From M3007 sp031398055 (lineage in GTDB: Bacteria; Bacteroidota; Bacteroidia; Chitinophagales; Saprospiraceae), in assembly GCA_031398055.1 (NCBI GenBank), contig JANNMS010000111.1:23410-87409 (forward strand): DNA of 64,000 nt, written 5' to 3'. Below the pieces are notes generated by a model. The model was given only the letters and a program-made list of their open reading frames with translations, searched no databases and was not told where the DNA came from. Numbering within the stretch: the first letter of the stretch is position 1; each line of letters begins with the position of its first letter. Made by a program: the position numbers and the translations under genes. This document shows positions 17,901-25,226 of the stretch, piece by piece.

Positions 17901-18522
17901 GGGTTGTGCGCCATTTTTGGAAAGCAATATTGTGACCATCACTGTCAAACCCTTGGGCTCACCGGGCTGCGGGCCATTTACCCAAGACCTCACCGTGCAT
18001 TCGAACGACCCAACGACGGTCGCAATTTCTTGGTCAACCAACCCGGAATCCGCTGCATATTTATACACAGTGCAACATTCGACGGACAATTTGACTTGGA
18101 AAAACACCCTCACCGTCATGGGTCATCAGGATTCGCAGAACCCGAACAGTTACTCGGCCTTGCATGACCAACCTGCGGTGGGCAAAAATTTCTACCGAAT
18201 CAAACGGGCAGATGCCGACAACACGACGGCATTTTCAAACTCGGTTGAATTGGACATGAACATGTCGGTCGTCGAATCAATGTCCATTTTCCCAAATCCG
18301 GTGCACGATTTTTTGAAAATCAAAAACCTGATGGCCTACCAATCCGATGTTACCATTCTTATCACCACCACAAAAGGGGATGTTTTGTACACTTTGGAAA
18401 TCCCCGCAGGTGAATTCAAAAACTTCAAACTCGAATTGCAGTACTTGCCAGCAGGGTTGTATTTTGCCCGCGTTCGTTTTAGCAAAAGCGAGGTGCATAC
18501 TTTGAAAATTACGAAGTTTTAA
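14917..18522 (+). CDS. large secreted SprB-repeat surface protein with T9SS sorting domain
   Basis: Cell-surface or released protein of 1201 residues. A signal peptide ends near VSGQ at residue 35. Ten Ig-like repeats of about 70-75 residues fill residues 36-785, each with the signature PYTYLWSNGQTTATATNL followed by GxYTVTVTDAGGC, the hallmark of SprB-type repeats of gliding adhesins. Next comes an SdrD-B-like domain (about 788-905, IGDFVWFDNNQDGFQDPNE), a Cys-rich Ig-like part, a fibronectin III-like part (about 1020-1115) and the type A T9SS C-terminal domain from MSIFPNPVHDF at 1122. Repeats 5 to 9 are close to each other in DNA as well as protein, which suggests recent duplication. Role is probably adhesion; ligand unknown. 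Confidence 0.93.
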   Translation: MRLTDTYSNFRRNYLAMIFGVFSCFLVFPNFVSGQVTVSITATNVGCSGGNTGAATATASGGWGPYTYLWSNGATTATITGLAAGTYSVTATDVDLGFASASVTITQGSTLGVSAFGESQICDIVPDGKATAVPFGGTPPYTYLWSNGGTTAQILHLAQGTYTVTVTDATGCTAAASADVFFWNEGLWIMLMIKTQISCFGATDAQLSTTVMSGTAPFKYSWSTGAMTTTNSTENIISNVGPGNYSVTVTDVNGCTHSQSISVSAPPELKATATTTPATCTSNGSTTVVLNGGVPPYSILWSNGSTSFTLSNLAPGTYTATAKDSRNCSKPISVTVTGNNTGLNVNATVIKNATCLTGGSAQASASAGSGNYSFVWDNGQNTATATNLTAGNHTVTATDASNGCTGTATVNIPQTGNPTATATVTIPATCTTGATATVQASGGTPPYSYAWSNGQTTVTATNLGVGSHSVVVTDAGGCKTTATVNVTAPNAPNVSVSVVSNATCLVGGSATATASGGSGSYVFLWDNGQTTATATNLSAGSHSVTVTDAAGCSKTGAVTITQSQGPNASAILVQAATCLTGGIANATATGGTTPYTFKWDNNQTTATATNLSLGNHIVTVTDANSCTATANVNVTKSSNPTVTATATGMATCNTGGTATASASGGSGGYTFKWDNNQTTANATNLSVGVHTVTVTDAGGCTGTANVTIQGVPNPTATISSSSNAKCDALGSATVLAAGGTPPYTYLWSNGQTTATAINLNPGTYTVTVTDAGGCKASNSVTIGLTNNGIKIGDFVWFDNNQDGFQDPNETGVSTVTVMLIKPGPDGIFGNADDISRSTTTNAQGKYEFDCVTPGIYILMFSGIPAGFEWTDKDKTNDCSDSDVKSNGKTDPFTIVAGQPNNFCFDAGIHDACDNVTMAGIVCCNQTICEGDVPATIYNVMSAGGGSGSLQYLWLRLDNSGQGGPTWVGTGVTTENFVFSGPLFQTTSYMRCARRVGCAPFLESNIVTITVKPLGSPGCGPFTQDLTVHSNDPTTVAISWSTNPESAAYLYTVQHSTDNLTWKNTLTVMGHQDSQNPNSYSALHDQPAVGKNFYRIKRADADNTTAFSNSVELDMNMSVVESMSIFPNPVHDFLKIKNLMAYQSDVTILITTTKGDVLYTLEIPAGEFKNFKLELQYLPAGLYFARVRFSKSEVHTLKITKF

Positions 18523-18594
18523 GAAGTTGGCAATCTGAAAATTAAAAGATTTGGCGATTTGAAAATCTCCTTTTCTATTAGTTTTTTCTAAAAA

Positions 18595-18630
18595 AAAACA
18601 CCTCGGTGGAGCAATTCGCCGGGGTGTTTT
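18595..18630 (+). terminator. intrinsic terminator after the SprB-repeat gene
   Basis: AAAACACCTCGGTG (18595-18608), 8-base loop, CGCCGGGGTGTTTT (18617-18630); 14 pairs counting G-U, flanked by A-run and T-run. Confidence 0.85.
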
Positions 18631-18666
18631 CTTAGAAAATTTAGAATTGCTTCCGCACCCTTTGAC

Positions 18667-18674
18667 TACTTTTG
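18667..18674 (+). promoter_or_regulatory. promoter with TTG and TACTTTTG boxes
   Basis: TTG at 18647-18649 and TACTTTTG at 18667-18674, 17 bases apart, close to the Bacteroidota consensus. It drives the gene at 18747 with a leader of about 65 bases. Confidence 0.6.
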
Positions 18675-18746
18675 ACAGTGAAATTATTTTCCTTTTTGTC
18701 TCATTAGGAAAATAATTTTGTCCAAATACTTAAAAATCAATCAAAA

Positions 18747-19613
18747 ATGCAGTTCAAATTTCTCTTCACCTTTTCAGTTTTGACATTCACAGCCGTTTGT
18801 TTTTTGGGCAATTCCAACGGTCGTGCCACCGCATCCAACGCCGGAAATACCGGCGCGCCCGGCGACGAAGCGCAGCCAAACGGCACGCCAATCACTTGCC
18901 AGGGCTGCCACAATTCGGGTTCGTTTTCCCCGACCGTCACTTTGCAATTGTTGAACACCGCGGGGCAATCGCTCTCCGGTTACAATCCCGGCGACGAATA
19001 TATCGCCAAATTGACTTTCAACACGGCCACCGCGCCGAAAGGTTACGGCTTTCAAATGCTGGCTTTGAAAAACGCCGACAACAAAAACACCGGGACATTT
19101 ATTGACATGGGTACGAACAATTACAAGCTAAAAACCATCGCGTCGAGCAGTCGAACTTATGCCGAACATGCTGGAATTTCTTTGGTAAAAACTTTTGAAG
19201 TGCGGTGGAAGGCACCCGCCGCAGGCACAGGCAAAGTGACGATTTACGCCGGCGGAAACGCCGTAAATTCTGATGGAACGTTCGGTGGCGACGGTGCGGC
19301 CAACACAAAATTGATCTTGAACGAAGGCTTTTCGGTGGCCAGCAAGGAACTCGAAAAAGAAAAAATCAACCTCGCCGGTTTCCCAAATCCAATTGAAAAT
19401 TCGACCCGTGTTTCACTTAATTTGGAGCAGCCGGGCGATTTTCACTTGACCGTTTTTGATTTGGCAGGACATTTGACATTTGAAAAAAATATAAAACTAT
19501 CGGCAGGCGGAAATCAAATCGAGTTGGATTTAAAAGATTGGAAATCAGGTGTTTATCTGCTAAATCTGTCTGATGAAAATTTGCGTGGAAACCTGAAACT
19601 CCTAAAACTTTAA
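18747..19613 (+). CDS. secreted CxxCH (choice-of-anchor V type) protein with T9SS sorting domain
   Basis: Exported protein of 288 residues. A signal peptide is followed by NTGAPGDEAQPNG and a single haem c-like motif CQGCH (C51, C54, H55), then a beta-rich Reelin-like region with GYNPGDEYIAKL that fits the choice-of-anchor V family, and a T9SS type A C-terminal domain from about residue 210 (GFPNPIENSTRVSLN). If the motif binds haem covalently the axial partner is not obvious. Many family members in this phylum keep the motif, but its function is unknown to me. It follows the SprB gene after a terminator and has its own promoter. Confidence 0.85.
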   Translation: MQFKFLFTFSVLTFTAVCFLGNSNGRATASNAGNTGAPGDEAQPNGTPITCQGCHNSGSFSPTVTLQLLNTAGQSLSGYNPGDEYIAKLTFNTATAPKGYGFQMLALKNADNKNTGTFIDMGTNNYKLKTIASSSRTYAEHAGISLVKTFEVRWKAPAAGTGKVTIYAGGNAVNSDGTFGGDGAANTKLILNEGFSVASKELEKEKINLAGFPNPIENSTRVSLNLEQPGDFHLTVFDLAGHLTFEKNIKLSAGGNQIELDLKDWKSGVYLLNLSDENLRGNLKLLKL

Positions 19614-19780
19614 CTTAATCTAAACACTACGCCGCCCCATTTTTCAGTTACCCCGCCGCACGAAATCGTCTGAAAAGAAATTTTAAATCAAATTCAAATT
19701 CTAAAGAAATAAGGTTACAAATTGGGAACAACTGAAATCAGGTTTCGTACTCAATTTGAATATCTTAAAATAAAAAAGCG

Positions 19781-20182
19781 ATGAAGAACTTTTTGTTTTT
19801 GCTGTTTTTTGCCCCTTTCGTTTTGACTGCTGCCGACCCAATCGTGCAGGGCAACCCGAGCATCGAAGCTATTTCAAATGCTTTGAAAACGGGCGACGTT
19901 GAAACTTTGGGGAAATATTTCGCCGACCAAGTTGAAATTTCAATTCTTGAAAAAGAGCAAGTTTATTCGAAATCGGCTGCGAAAAGCACGTTGAAATCGT
20001 TTTTTGAAACTGCCAAACCGCAAGGTTTTGTGTCCATCCACCAGGGCACGAGCCGCGAAAATAGCGACCAATATTGCATCGGTAATTTGTCTGGTGCAAC
20101 GGATAAATTCCGGGTTTATATTTATTTCAAAGTGGTTGGAAATAGCGTGGTCATTCAAGAATTGCGTTTCGATAAGGCGTAA
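19781..20182 (+). CDS. DUF4783-type periplasmic protein
   Basis: Secreted small protein of 133 residues with signal peptide MKNFLFLLFFAPFVLTAA and an NTF2/SnoaL-like alpha-beta fold pattern (AISNALKTGDVETLGKYFAD, FFETAKPQGFVSIHQG, FRVYIYFKVVGNSVVIQEL). This matches the Bacteroidota family DUF4783; function unknown. It ends in a very strong hairpin at 20184-20253, which separates it from the AT-rich TIR island. Confidence 0.8.
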   Translation: MKNFLFLLFFAPFVLTAADPIVQGNPSIEAISNALKTGDVETLGKYFADQVEISILEKEQVYSKSAAKSTLKSFFETAKPQGFVSIHQGTSRENSDQYCIGNLSGATDKFRVYIYFKVVGNSVVIQELRFDKA

Positions 20183-20183
20183 A

Positions 20184-20253
20184 TTTTTCAAAATCAATAA
20201 AAAAAGGGTCGTTCTGGAAACAGAGCGGCCCTTTTTTTATTGATTTTGAAAAA
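20184..20253 (+). terminator. 32-bp hairpin terminator
   Basis: Left arm 20184-20215 (TTTTTCAAAATCAATAAAAA then AAGGGTCGTTCT), loop of 6, right arm 20222-20253; nearly perfect with G-U pairs, and a T-run inside the right arm. Works in either direction, and marks the left boundary of the TIR island. Confidence 0.9.
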
Positions 20254-20346
20254 ATTATGGTTCATCACAACACCGCGCTGGATTGGATTCTTACTTTTCA
20301 ATTTTTTAATGGCCTTATTGGGGACTTGTTGGCGGCGAGCGATAAA

Positions 20347-20799
20347 TTATTTTTCAGTTCCTGGGAGGAAATAAACTACAGTGCAAATCGTCAAAATCAG
20401 AGAAAAATAAAATATTAAGAGAGTAATTGAAAAAAAAGAATTGAAAAAAGTGTTAGCACCACCTTCAAATCTTTTTGTATTCATGTCATAATCAATTTCA
20501 TTTTCGTCCTTTTTTCGCACTTCACCATATAATCCCCGATACAAACGTTCTTGCCAAAGGAAATATCCATCCAAGATCCAAAGAGGGAAAACCGGGACGA
20601 AGGCCACCCAAAAAATATTTGGATTTTTATTAGAGGAGGCTACTGCCAACCCAAAAATAGCGGCAACCAAAGTGGCAGCCCAACCTTTTATCGAAAATGA
20701 ATTTGCAGCCAGTCTATTAACAACACCTTGAGTGAGTTCAAGATGTTTACGTTTGTTTTCTCCAGATTCTTTGGATGAACTAGTTGTTAGATTACTCAT
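20347..20799 (-). CDS. small membrane protein of TIR operon, putative effector
   Basis: Protein of 150 residues with three predicted membrane helices (about 38-54, 61-81 and 122-145) and a charged loop between. The N-terminal part KRKHLELTQGVVNRLAANSF, then GYFLWQERLYRGLYGEVR after helix 2, is a pattern that I recall from small membrane proteins near TIR and other conflict genes; no function is established to my knowledge. It is the last gene of a three-gene operon (TIR, helical protein, this), 21 bases after the second. Inference: a membrane-disrupting or signalling effector. The sequence is AT-rich. Confidence 0.75.
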   Translation of the reverse strand: MSNLTTSSSKESGENKRKHLELTQGVVNRLAANSFSIKGWAATLVAAIFGLAVASSNKNPNIFWVAFVPVFPLWILDGYFLWQERLYRGLYGEVRKKDENEIDYDMNTKRFEGGANTFFNSFFSITLLIFYFSLILTICTVVYFLPGTEK

Positions 20800-20820
20800 C
20801 GATTAATTCAATTTTAGAAA

Positions 20821-21222
20821 TTAATATTTTACAAAATGCTCAAAAAAGGTATGGGCAACTATTGAAATTGGCGCAATTTTTAAGATCTGAGAAAGATTTA
20901 CTAATTGCCCCCCTAAATTCAATAAATCTAAGTTCATCTGCTCTGTTCTTTGGGTAGGTTTTTTTGTTGCAAGTCGACTAACTTTTGCGATCAATCCATT
21001 TATTGTTTCAATTTTAGTATCCTTTGGGTTTTCGGATTTTACTACTTGTCGTAATTTTCCGAGCGATTTTTCAAGTTTTATTAAATCAGATTGAGAAATA
21101 TCATTAGGAACTAAATTGTCTAATTGCGTTCCAATTTCCAAAAGGTATTGAAGATGCTCGCCGCGGTCGGAATTGGCAGCTTCTTTTTGATAATCTTCAA
21201 TTAGCCTGCTGATAAATTCCAT
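20821..21222 (-). CDS. small helical protein between TIR and membrane genes
   Basis: Unrecognised soluble protein of 133 residues, predicted nearly all helical (EFISRLIEDYQKEAANSD, DLIKLEKSLGKLRQVVKSE, LDLLNLGGQLVNLSQILK), without signal or membrane segments. The ATG at 21222 follows the TIR gene stop with one base between (TAG-A-ATG), so translation is very probably coupled and the two proteins made in fixed ratio. Such tight coupling suggests a partner or inhibitor of the TIR protein; this is inference. Confidence 0.75.
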   Translation of the reverse strand: MEFISRLIEDYQKEAANSDRGEHLQYLLEIGTQLDNLVPNDISQSDLIKLEKSLGKLRQVVKSENPKDTKIETINGLIAKVSRLATKKPTQRTEQMNLDLLNLGGQLVNLSQILKIAPISIVAHTFFEHFVKY

Positions 21223-21223
21223 T

Positions 21224-22339
21224 CTAATTCAAACTGGGTTTTAAATACTCGTCTAAAAAACCTCCAATTTGTTCACATAATTTATTCGTTTGTTCCGAAA
21301 GAGGAAGTAAAATTTCAGTCTTTAATTCCTTCTTTTTAGTAGTTGAAGAATCTAGAATTAATTGGTGGAGGTGATTATCAAGGATATCCAGGTGCATCCT
21401 TGTGTATCTGAGAGCCTTATTTAAAGATTTATCAGAGCAAATGCTTTTTTCTAGCAAATTTTGAACTTGTACACACCTTTTAGTCAAATCATCAGACATT
21501 AATTTAATAGGAGAAATAAAATCATCTAATTCAGGATCGATTTTTTTAAAATCTTCTCCTAACTTTCTTAGTTTCCCTCCTTGTAACATCAAATAAGACT
21601 GGACATACAAAGATTGTTGATCAGAGGGTTGTTCAAATCCATTTTTTTTAAAATAATTATCTGGCATTGCTCTTAAATTTTGTTCAATTGAAAAAAGAGG
21701 CGTATTTTTTATATCCTCTGCAGAAGAGTTAATTGTAAGGGGATTTTCATTCTTGATTTCTGTATTCCGGATTATAAAATTATTCCCATCATTTTCTGAG
21801 GGTGTAATTTTTTTAGACTTATTTTTTAATAATTTCTTTATCCAAAGGCTTAATTCTTTGTGATAGGTATTTCTATCTTGGGTTTTAATTTGTTCGTATA
21901 CAGCATGCTGGTTGTTATACTTTTGACCGTTTTCATCTGTTCTCCGAGTATTTGGAAGTTTATCGTTACGCAATTGGAAAAAGTAGACATCACCTTTTTT
22001 ATTCCATTCCGAGACTTCTACATCCGAAAAAAAAATTCCAACAACACACACATCACCATTTTTTTGCCTTTCCGACAAAATGGGCATTTCATATTTAGTG
22101 GCGTAGCTATCAAGACATGTAAAGCGTGCATTTACTAACAATATCGCTACATGACAATTTAAAGCAAAGTCTCTAAAACGAGCATGCATATTCTGGGAAT
22201 ATGGCGTACCATCATAAAATAGATTCTTTTCATCAATATTATTATGTTGCTCAAACCGATCTTTAAAATCAGTCATCAGGCTATTGTCTTCACCTGCATA
22301 GCAAAGAAAATAGGATGGACGAGCATTTTCGTCGGTCAT
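21224..22339 (-). CDS. TIR-domain protein with uncharacterised C-terminal helical region
   Basis: Protein of 371 residues. Residues 7-165 form a TIR fold: YFLCYAGEDNSLMTDFKDRF (strand A, helix A), CHVAILLVNARFTCLDSY (strand C) and a glutamate in KYEMPILSE (E84) at the place of the catalytic Glu of NAD-cleaving TIRs, then VCVVGIFF. A polar linker (about 175-215) leads to a C-terminal helical domain (220-371) with no family that I can name. First gene of an operon with 20821 and 20347; divergent from a second TIR gene at 22468. Composition is markedly AT-rich relative to surrounding genes, a sign of transfer. Likely role: NADase or nucleotide-signal maker in defence (inference). Confidence 0.85.
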   Translation of the reverse strand: MTDENARPSYFLCYAGEDNSLMTDFKDRFEQHNNIDEKNLFYDGTPYSQNMHARFRDFALNCHVAILLVNARFTCLDSYATKYEMPILSERQKNGDVCVVGIFFSDVEVSEWNKKGDVYFFQLRNDKLPNTRRTDENGQKYNNQHAVYEQIKTQDRNTYHKELSLWIKKLLKNKSKKITPSENDGNNFIIRNTEIKNENPLTINSSAEDIKNTPLFSIEQNLRAMPDNYFKKNGFEQPSDQQSLYVQSYLMLQGGKLRKLGEDFKKIDPELDDFISPIKLMSDDLTKRCVQVQNLLEKSICSDKSLNKALRYTRMHLDILDNHLHQLILDSSTTKKKELKTEILLPLSEQTNKLCEQIGGFLDEYLKPSLN

Positions 22340-22419
22340 GATAGTTTTTCTTGTTGTTAAAAATTCGCCTAAAAATATTAAATTTTTAACATTTGCAAGA
22401 AAAAAATCAAATCTGCCAC

Positions 22420-22427
22420 AAATATAA
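22420..22427 (-). promoter_or_regulatory. -7 box TATATTTG for the TIR operon
   Basis: The minus strand reads TATATTTG, matching TAnnTTTG, about 80 bases upstream of the TIR start at 22339. It lies in the 128-base space between the two divergent TIR genes, so one regulator could act on both. Confidence 0.5.
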
Positions 22428-22467
22428 AAACAATTTGTTTATTAAAAAATAATTTCAAAAAAATTTC

Positions 22468-23139
22468 ATGCGAACAGTCAAAATTTTTTTCTCCTACTCT
22501 CGAAAGGATTTCGACAAACTGCTCCCAATTTTTGTGCAGTTTCAATCAGTCTTAAAAACTGTAACCTTCAACGGCGAACGACACAAAGTTTCCTACTGGT
22601 TTGACCAAAATACTACTCCCGGAACACACTGGGACAGCTCAATAAAGTGGGAATTAAAATCCGCTGATGTGGTTCTTTTTTTCGTCACTCCAAACTTTTT
22701 AGAATCCATGTATATTCAAACACTTGAAATCCCATTGGCTTTGGAAAGACAAGAAAATTCCAAAATTCACCTAATTCCTATATTAATCGCAGGATGTAGC
22801 TATCAAAGCAGTAGTATTGGTCATTTGCAATTCATTCCAAACCAAAAAGGTTATCTAAAACCATTAAATGATTGGGCGAGGCAAAACGACTTTTGGGAAT
22901 ATGCCCGCTTTGCTCTCAAGCTAAGCATTGTCAATTCATTGAGTGGACTTCCAAGTCCATTTTATTTTAACAACGAGCAGTTATCAGCGGCTGAAAAAAA
23001 GAAACACATACTTTATTTTTCTCCACCGGAGGTCAATAAACTTATGAAGACTAAAGCCAAAAAGAAGCGAAAGCCAAAGCCCGCACAAACCATTTTTGAA
23101 AAAGCAAAAACTGCAATTAAAAAATATTTAAAACTTTAA
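22468..23139 (+). CDS. second TIR-domain protein, divergent
   Basis: Protein of 223 residues. TIR domain at about 3-150: VKIFFSYSRKDFDKLLPIF, YWFDQNTTPGTHWDSSIKWE, SADVVLFFVTPNFLESMYIQ and TLEIPLALERQ with E87 as candidate catalytic Glu, then IHLIPILIAGC. The tail (about 175-223) is very lysine-rich (KTKAKKKRKPKPAQ) and ends KKYLKL; it may bind nucleic acid or membrane, which is inference. It is only distantly similar to the TIR at 21224, so the two are not recent duplicates. AT-rich as the rest of the island. Confidence 0.85.
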   Translation: MRTVKIFFSYSRKDFDKLLPIFVQFQSVLKTVTFNGERHKVSYWFDQNTTPGTHWDSSIKWELKSADVVLFFVTPNFLESMYIQTLEIPLALERQENSKIHLIPILIAGCSYQSSSIGHLQFIPNQKGYLKPLNDWARQNDFWEYARFALKLSIVNSLSGLPSPFYFNNEQLSAAEKKKHILYFSPPEVNKLMKTKAKKKRKPKPAQTIFEKAKTAIKKYLKL

Positions 23140-23320
23140 GTTTTAAATAAAAACGACTAAATTAATATAGGAATTTGGTGGCCTTGTTTTCTCAACAATT
23201 ATTTTTAGGTTTAAACGGTAACATTATCTATGGCTTTCTTCAACTTCTTCCATCGATTTTCCTTTGCCAACCCAAAATTTTTTCAAATACCTTGCCCACC
23301 ACAAATTCAACTCAATAAAA

Positions 23321-25126
23321 ATGGCAAAATCTACAAATTCCCCCAAAGAAAACATCGCCGCGATGCGAAAATTGATGGCCGAGCGCGGCATCGCGGCCTA
23401 CATCATCCCCGCCACCGACCCGCACATGTCCGAGTATTTGCCCGACCATTGGCGTGCCTTGTTTTGGGCATCAGGTTTCACCGGTTCGGCGGGGACGCTG
23501 GTTTTCACCGCCGATTTCGCCGGAGTTTGGACAGACGGCAGGTATTTTTTGCAGGCCGAACAGCAACTTGCCGGCAGCGGCATCGAATTGGTCAAATTGA
23601 AAATGCAGCACACCCCCGAATTCATCGAATGGCTGGCCGAAACTTTGCCATCCGGCGCGACCGTCGGCGTGGACGGCAGCCTGATTTCGCGGCTTTGGTA
23701 CAAAATGTTGGAGGACGGCATCACGCCGTACGGCCTGAAACTCGACCCGCAGGCGGATCTAATTTCGCCTGTTTGGGAAAACAGAAAACCGCTGCCCGAA
23801 AACCCGATTTATGATTTTCCAGTCAAATTTGCCGGTGCGACCCGACCCGAAAAACTCGCCCAAATCCGCGAAAAACTCCTCGAAAAACGCTGCGATTTTA
23901 CCATCATTTCCACCCTCGACGACATCGCGTGGGCATTCAATTTGCGCGGGACGGATGTCAATTTCAACCCCATTTTTGTCAGCCACGCGGTCATCGGAAT
24001 GAACGAGGCTGCACTTTTTATTTCACCCGAAAAAATGCCCGCCGCGCTTCGTTCAAAACTTTCCCGCGACGACATCAAAGTTTTTGATTATCAAACGATT
24101 ACGCAGTTTTTGGGAAAAATTCCGGCTGGAAAATCAGTCCTGATTGACCCAAAAAGAGTCTCCCAAAACCTCCCGGGCGCACTCCAAAAAGGCGTGAAAA
24201 TCTTTGAAGCCATCAACATTACGACTTGGCTGAAAGCCACAAAATCTGCCATCGAAGCCGCCAACACACGCGCCACGATGACAAAAGACGGTGTCGTTTT
24301 GACCAAGTTTTTTTACTGGCTTTCGCAAAATGTCGGCAAGCAAAAAATAACCGAAATCTCCGCCACCGAAAAACTCCACGAACTCCGAAACCAGCAAAAA
24401 GACATCGTCGGTGAGAGTTTCAGCACCATCGCCGGGTACCGCGAGCACGCAGCGCTGCCCCATTATTTTGCCACGCCGGAAAGCAATTCCGAACTCAAAC
24501 CGACGGGGCTTTTTCTGTTGGACAGCGGCGGCCAATACCTCGGCGGCACGACCGACACGACCCGCGTCATTTCGCTCGGCAACATCACCGACGAGGAAAA
24601 AACGGATTACACCTTGGTTTTGAAAGGCATGATTGCCGTCTGCCGCCTGCGTTTCCCCGACGGCACGAAAGGTTGGCAATTCGATGCCATCGCCCGATAC
24701 CCGCAGTGGATGATGGGCATCAATTTTGGGCACGGAACGGGGCACGGCGTGGGCTATTTTTTGTGTGTCCACGAAGGCCCGCAGTCCATCAGTTTCACGG
24801 CGAACGCCACATCTTCGATGGACGCGCCGATGATGCCCGGCATGATTACCTCGGTCGAACCGGGCATTTACCGAACCGGAAAACACGGCATGCGGCTCGA
24901 AAATTTGGTTTTGTGCATCGAGGACGCGCAGACAGAATTTGGGAAATTTTTGACTTTCGAGGTCTTGACCATCGCGCCGCTTTTCACAAATTTGGTAAAA
25001 AAATCCATGCTCACAAAAGAGGAATTAGACTGGCTGAAAAATTACAACAACTTGGTTTTCAAGAAAATAGGCAAGTTTTTGACCTCCGAGGAAAAAGCAT
25101 GGGTTCGCGCCGAAACTAAAATTTAA
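23321..25126 (+). CDS. Xaa-Pro aminopeptidase, M24B family, three-domain form
   Basis: Cleaves the first residue from peptides with proline second. Start at ATG 23321 (MAKSTNSPKENIAAMRKLMA), 601 residues; an open frame continues 19 codons upstream. It has two creatinase-like N-terminal domains and a C-terminal pita-bread domain, as in eukaryotic XPNPEP1. Metal ligands: the two Asp in LLDSGGQY and GGTTDTTR, His in GHGTGHGVGYF with the catalytic HEGPQ, and Glu in SVEPGIYR and MRLEN. Cytoplasmic by lack of signal peptide. A second, shorter paralogue lies at 28158. Confidence 0.93.
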   Translation: MAKSTNSPKENIAAMRKLMAERGIAAYIIPATDPHMSEYLPDHWRALFWASGFTGSAGTLVFTADFAGVWTDGRYFLQAEQQLAGSGIELVKLKMQHTPEFIEWLAETLPSGATVGVDGSLISRLWYKMLEDGITPYGLKLDPQADLISPVWENRKPLPENPIYDFPVKFAGATRPEKLAQIREKLLEKRCDFTIISTLDDIAWAFNLRGTDVNFNPIFVSHAVIGMNEAALFISPEKMPAALRSKLSRDDIKVFDYQTITQFLGKIPAGKSVLIDPKRVSQNLPGALQKGVKIFEAINITTWLKATKSAIEAANTRATMTKDGVVLTKFFYWLSQNVGKQKITEISATEKLHELRNQQKDIVGESFSTIAGYREHAALPHYFATPESNSELKPTGLFLLDSGGQYLGGTTDTTRVISLGNITDEEKTDYTLVLKGMIAVCRLRFPDGTKGWQFDAIARYPQWMMGINFGHGTGHGVGYFLCVHEGPQSISFTANATSSMDAPMMPGMITSVEPGIYRTGKHGMRLENLVLCIEDAQTEFGKFLTFEVLTIAPLFTNLVKKSMLTKEELDWLKNYNNLVFKKIGKFLTSEEKAWVRAETKI

Positions 25127-25131
25127 TTTAA

Positions 25132-25211
25132 ACACATAGGCACAAAGGTATTTTCACATAGGACACATAAACCTCTGTTTTCTATGTGAAAACACCTTTG
25201 TTTCTATGTGT
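25132..25211. repeat. CACATAG-family palindrome
   Basis: Inverted repeat with 30-base arms: 25132-25161 (ACACATAGGCACAAAGGTAT...) and 25182-25211, three or so mismatches. It lies between aminopeptidase P and the acyl-CoA synthetase genes. The same CACATAG/ACATAGG words recur at 48372-48410. Confidence 0.8.
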
Positions 25212-25226
25212 CAAAAAAAATAACTT

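Noticed and set aside
21860..22138. Plus-strand frame of 92 codons within the TIR gene
   Set aside because: Antisense to the TIR fold.
20821..22339. Classical Thoeris assignment for the TIR genes
   Set aside because: No SIR2, SLOG or Macro effector gene is present, so the name is not supported.
24134..24886. Minus-strand frame of 250 codons
   Set aside because: Antisense of aminopeptidase P.
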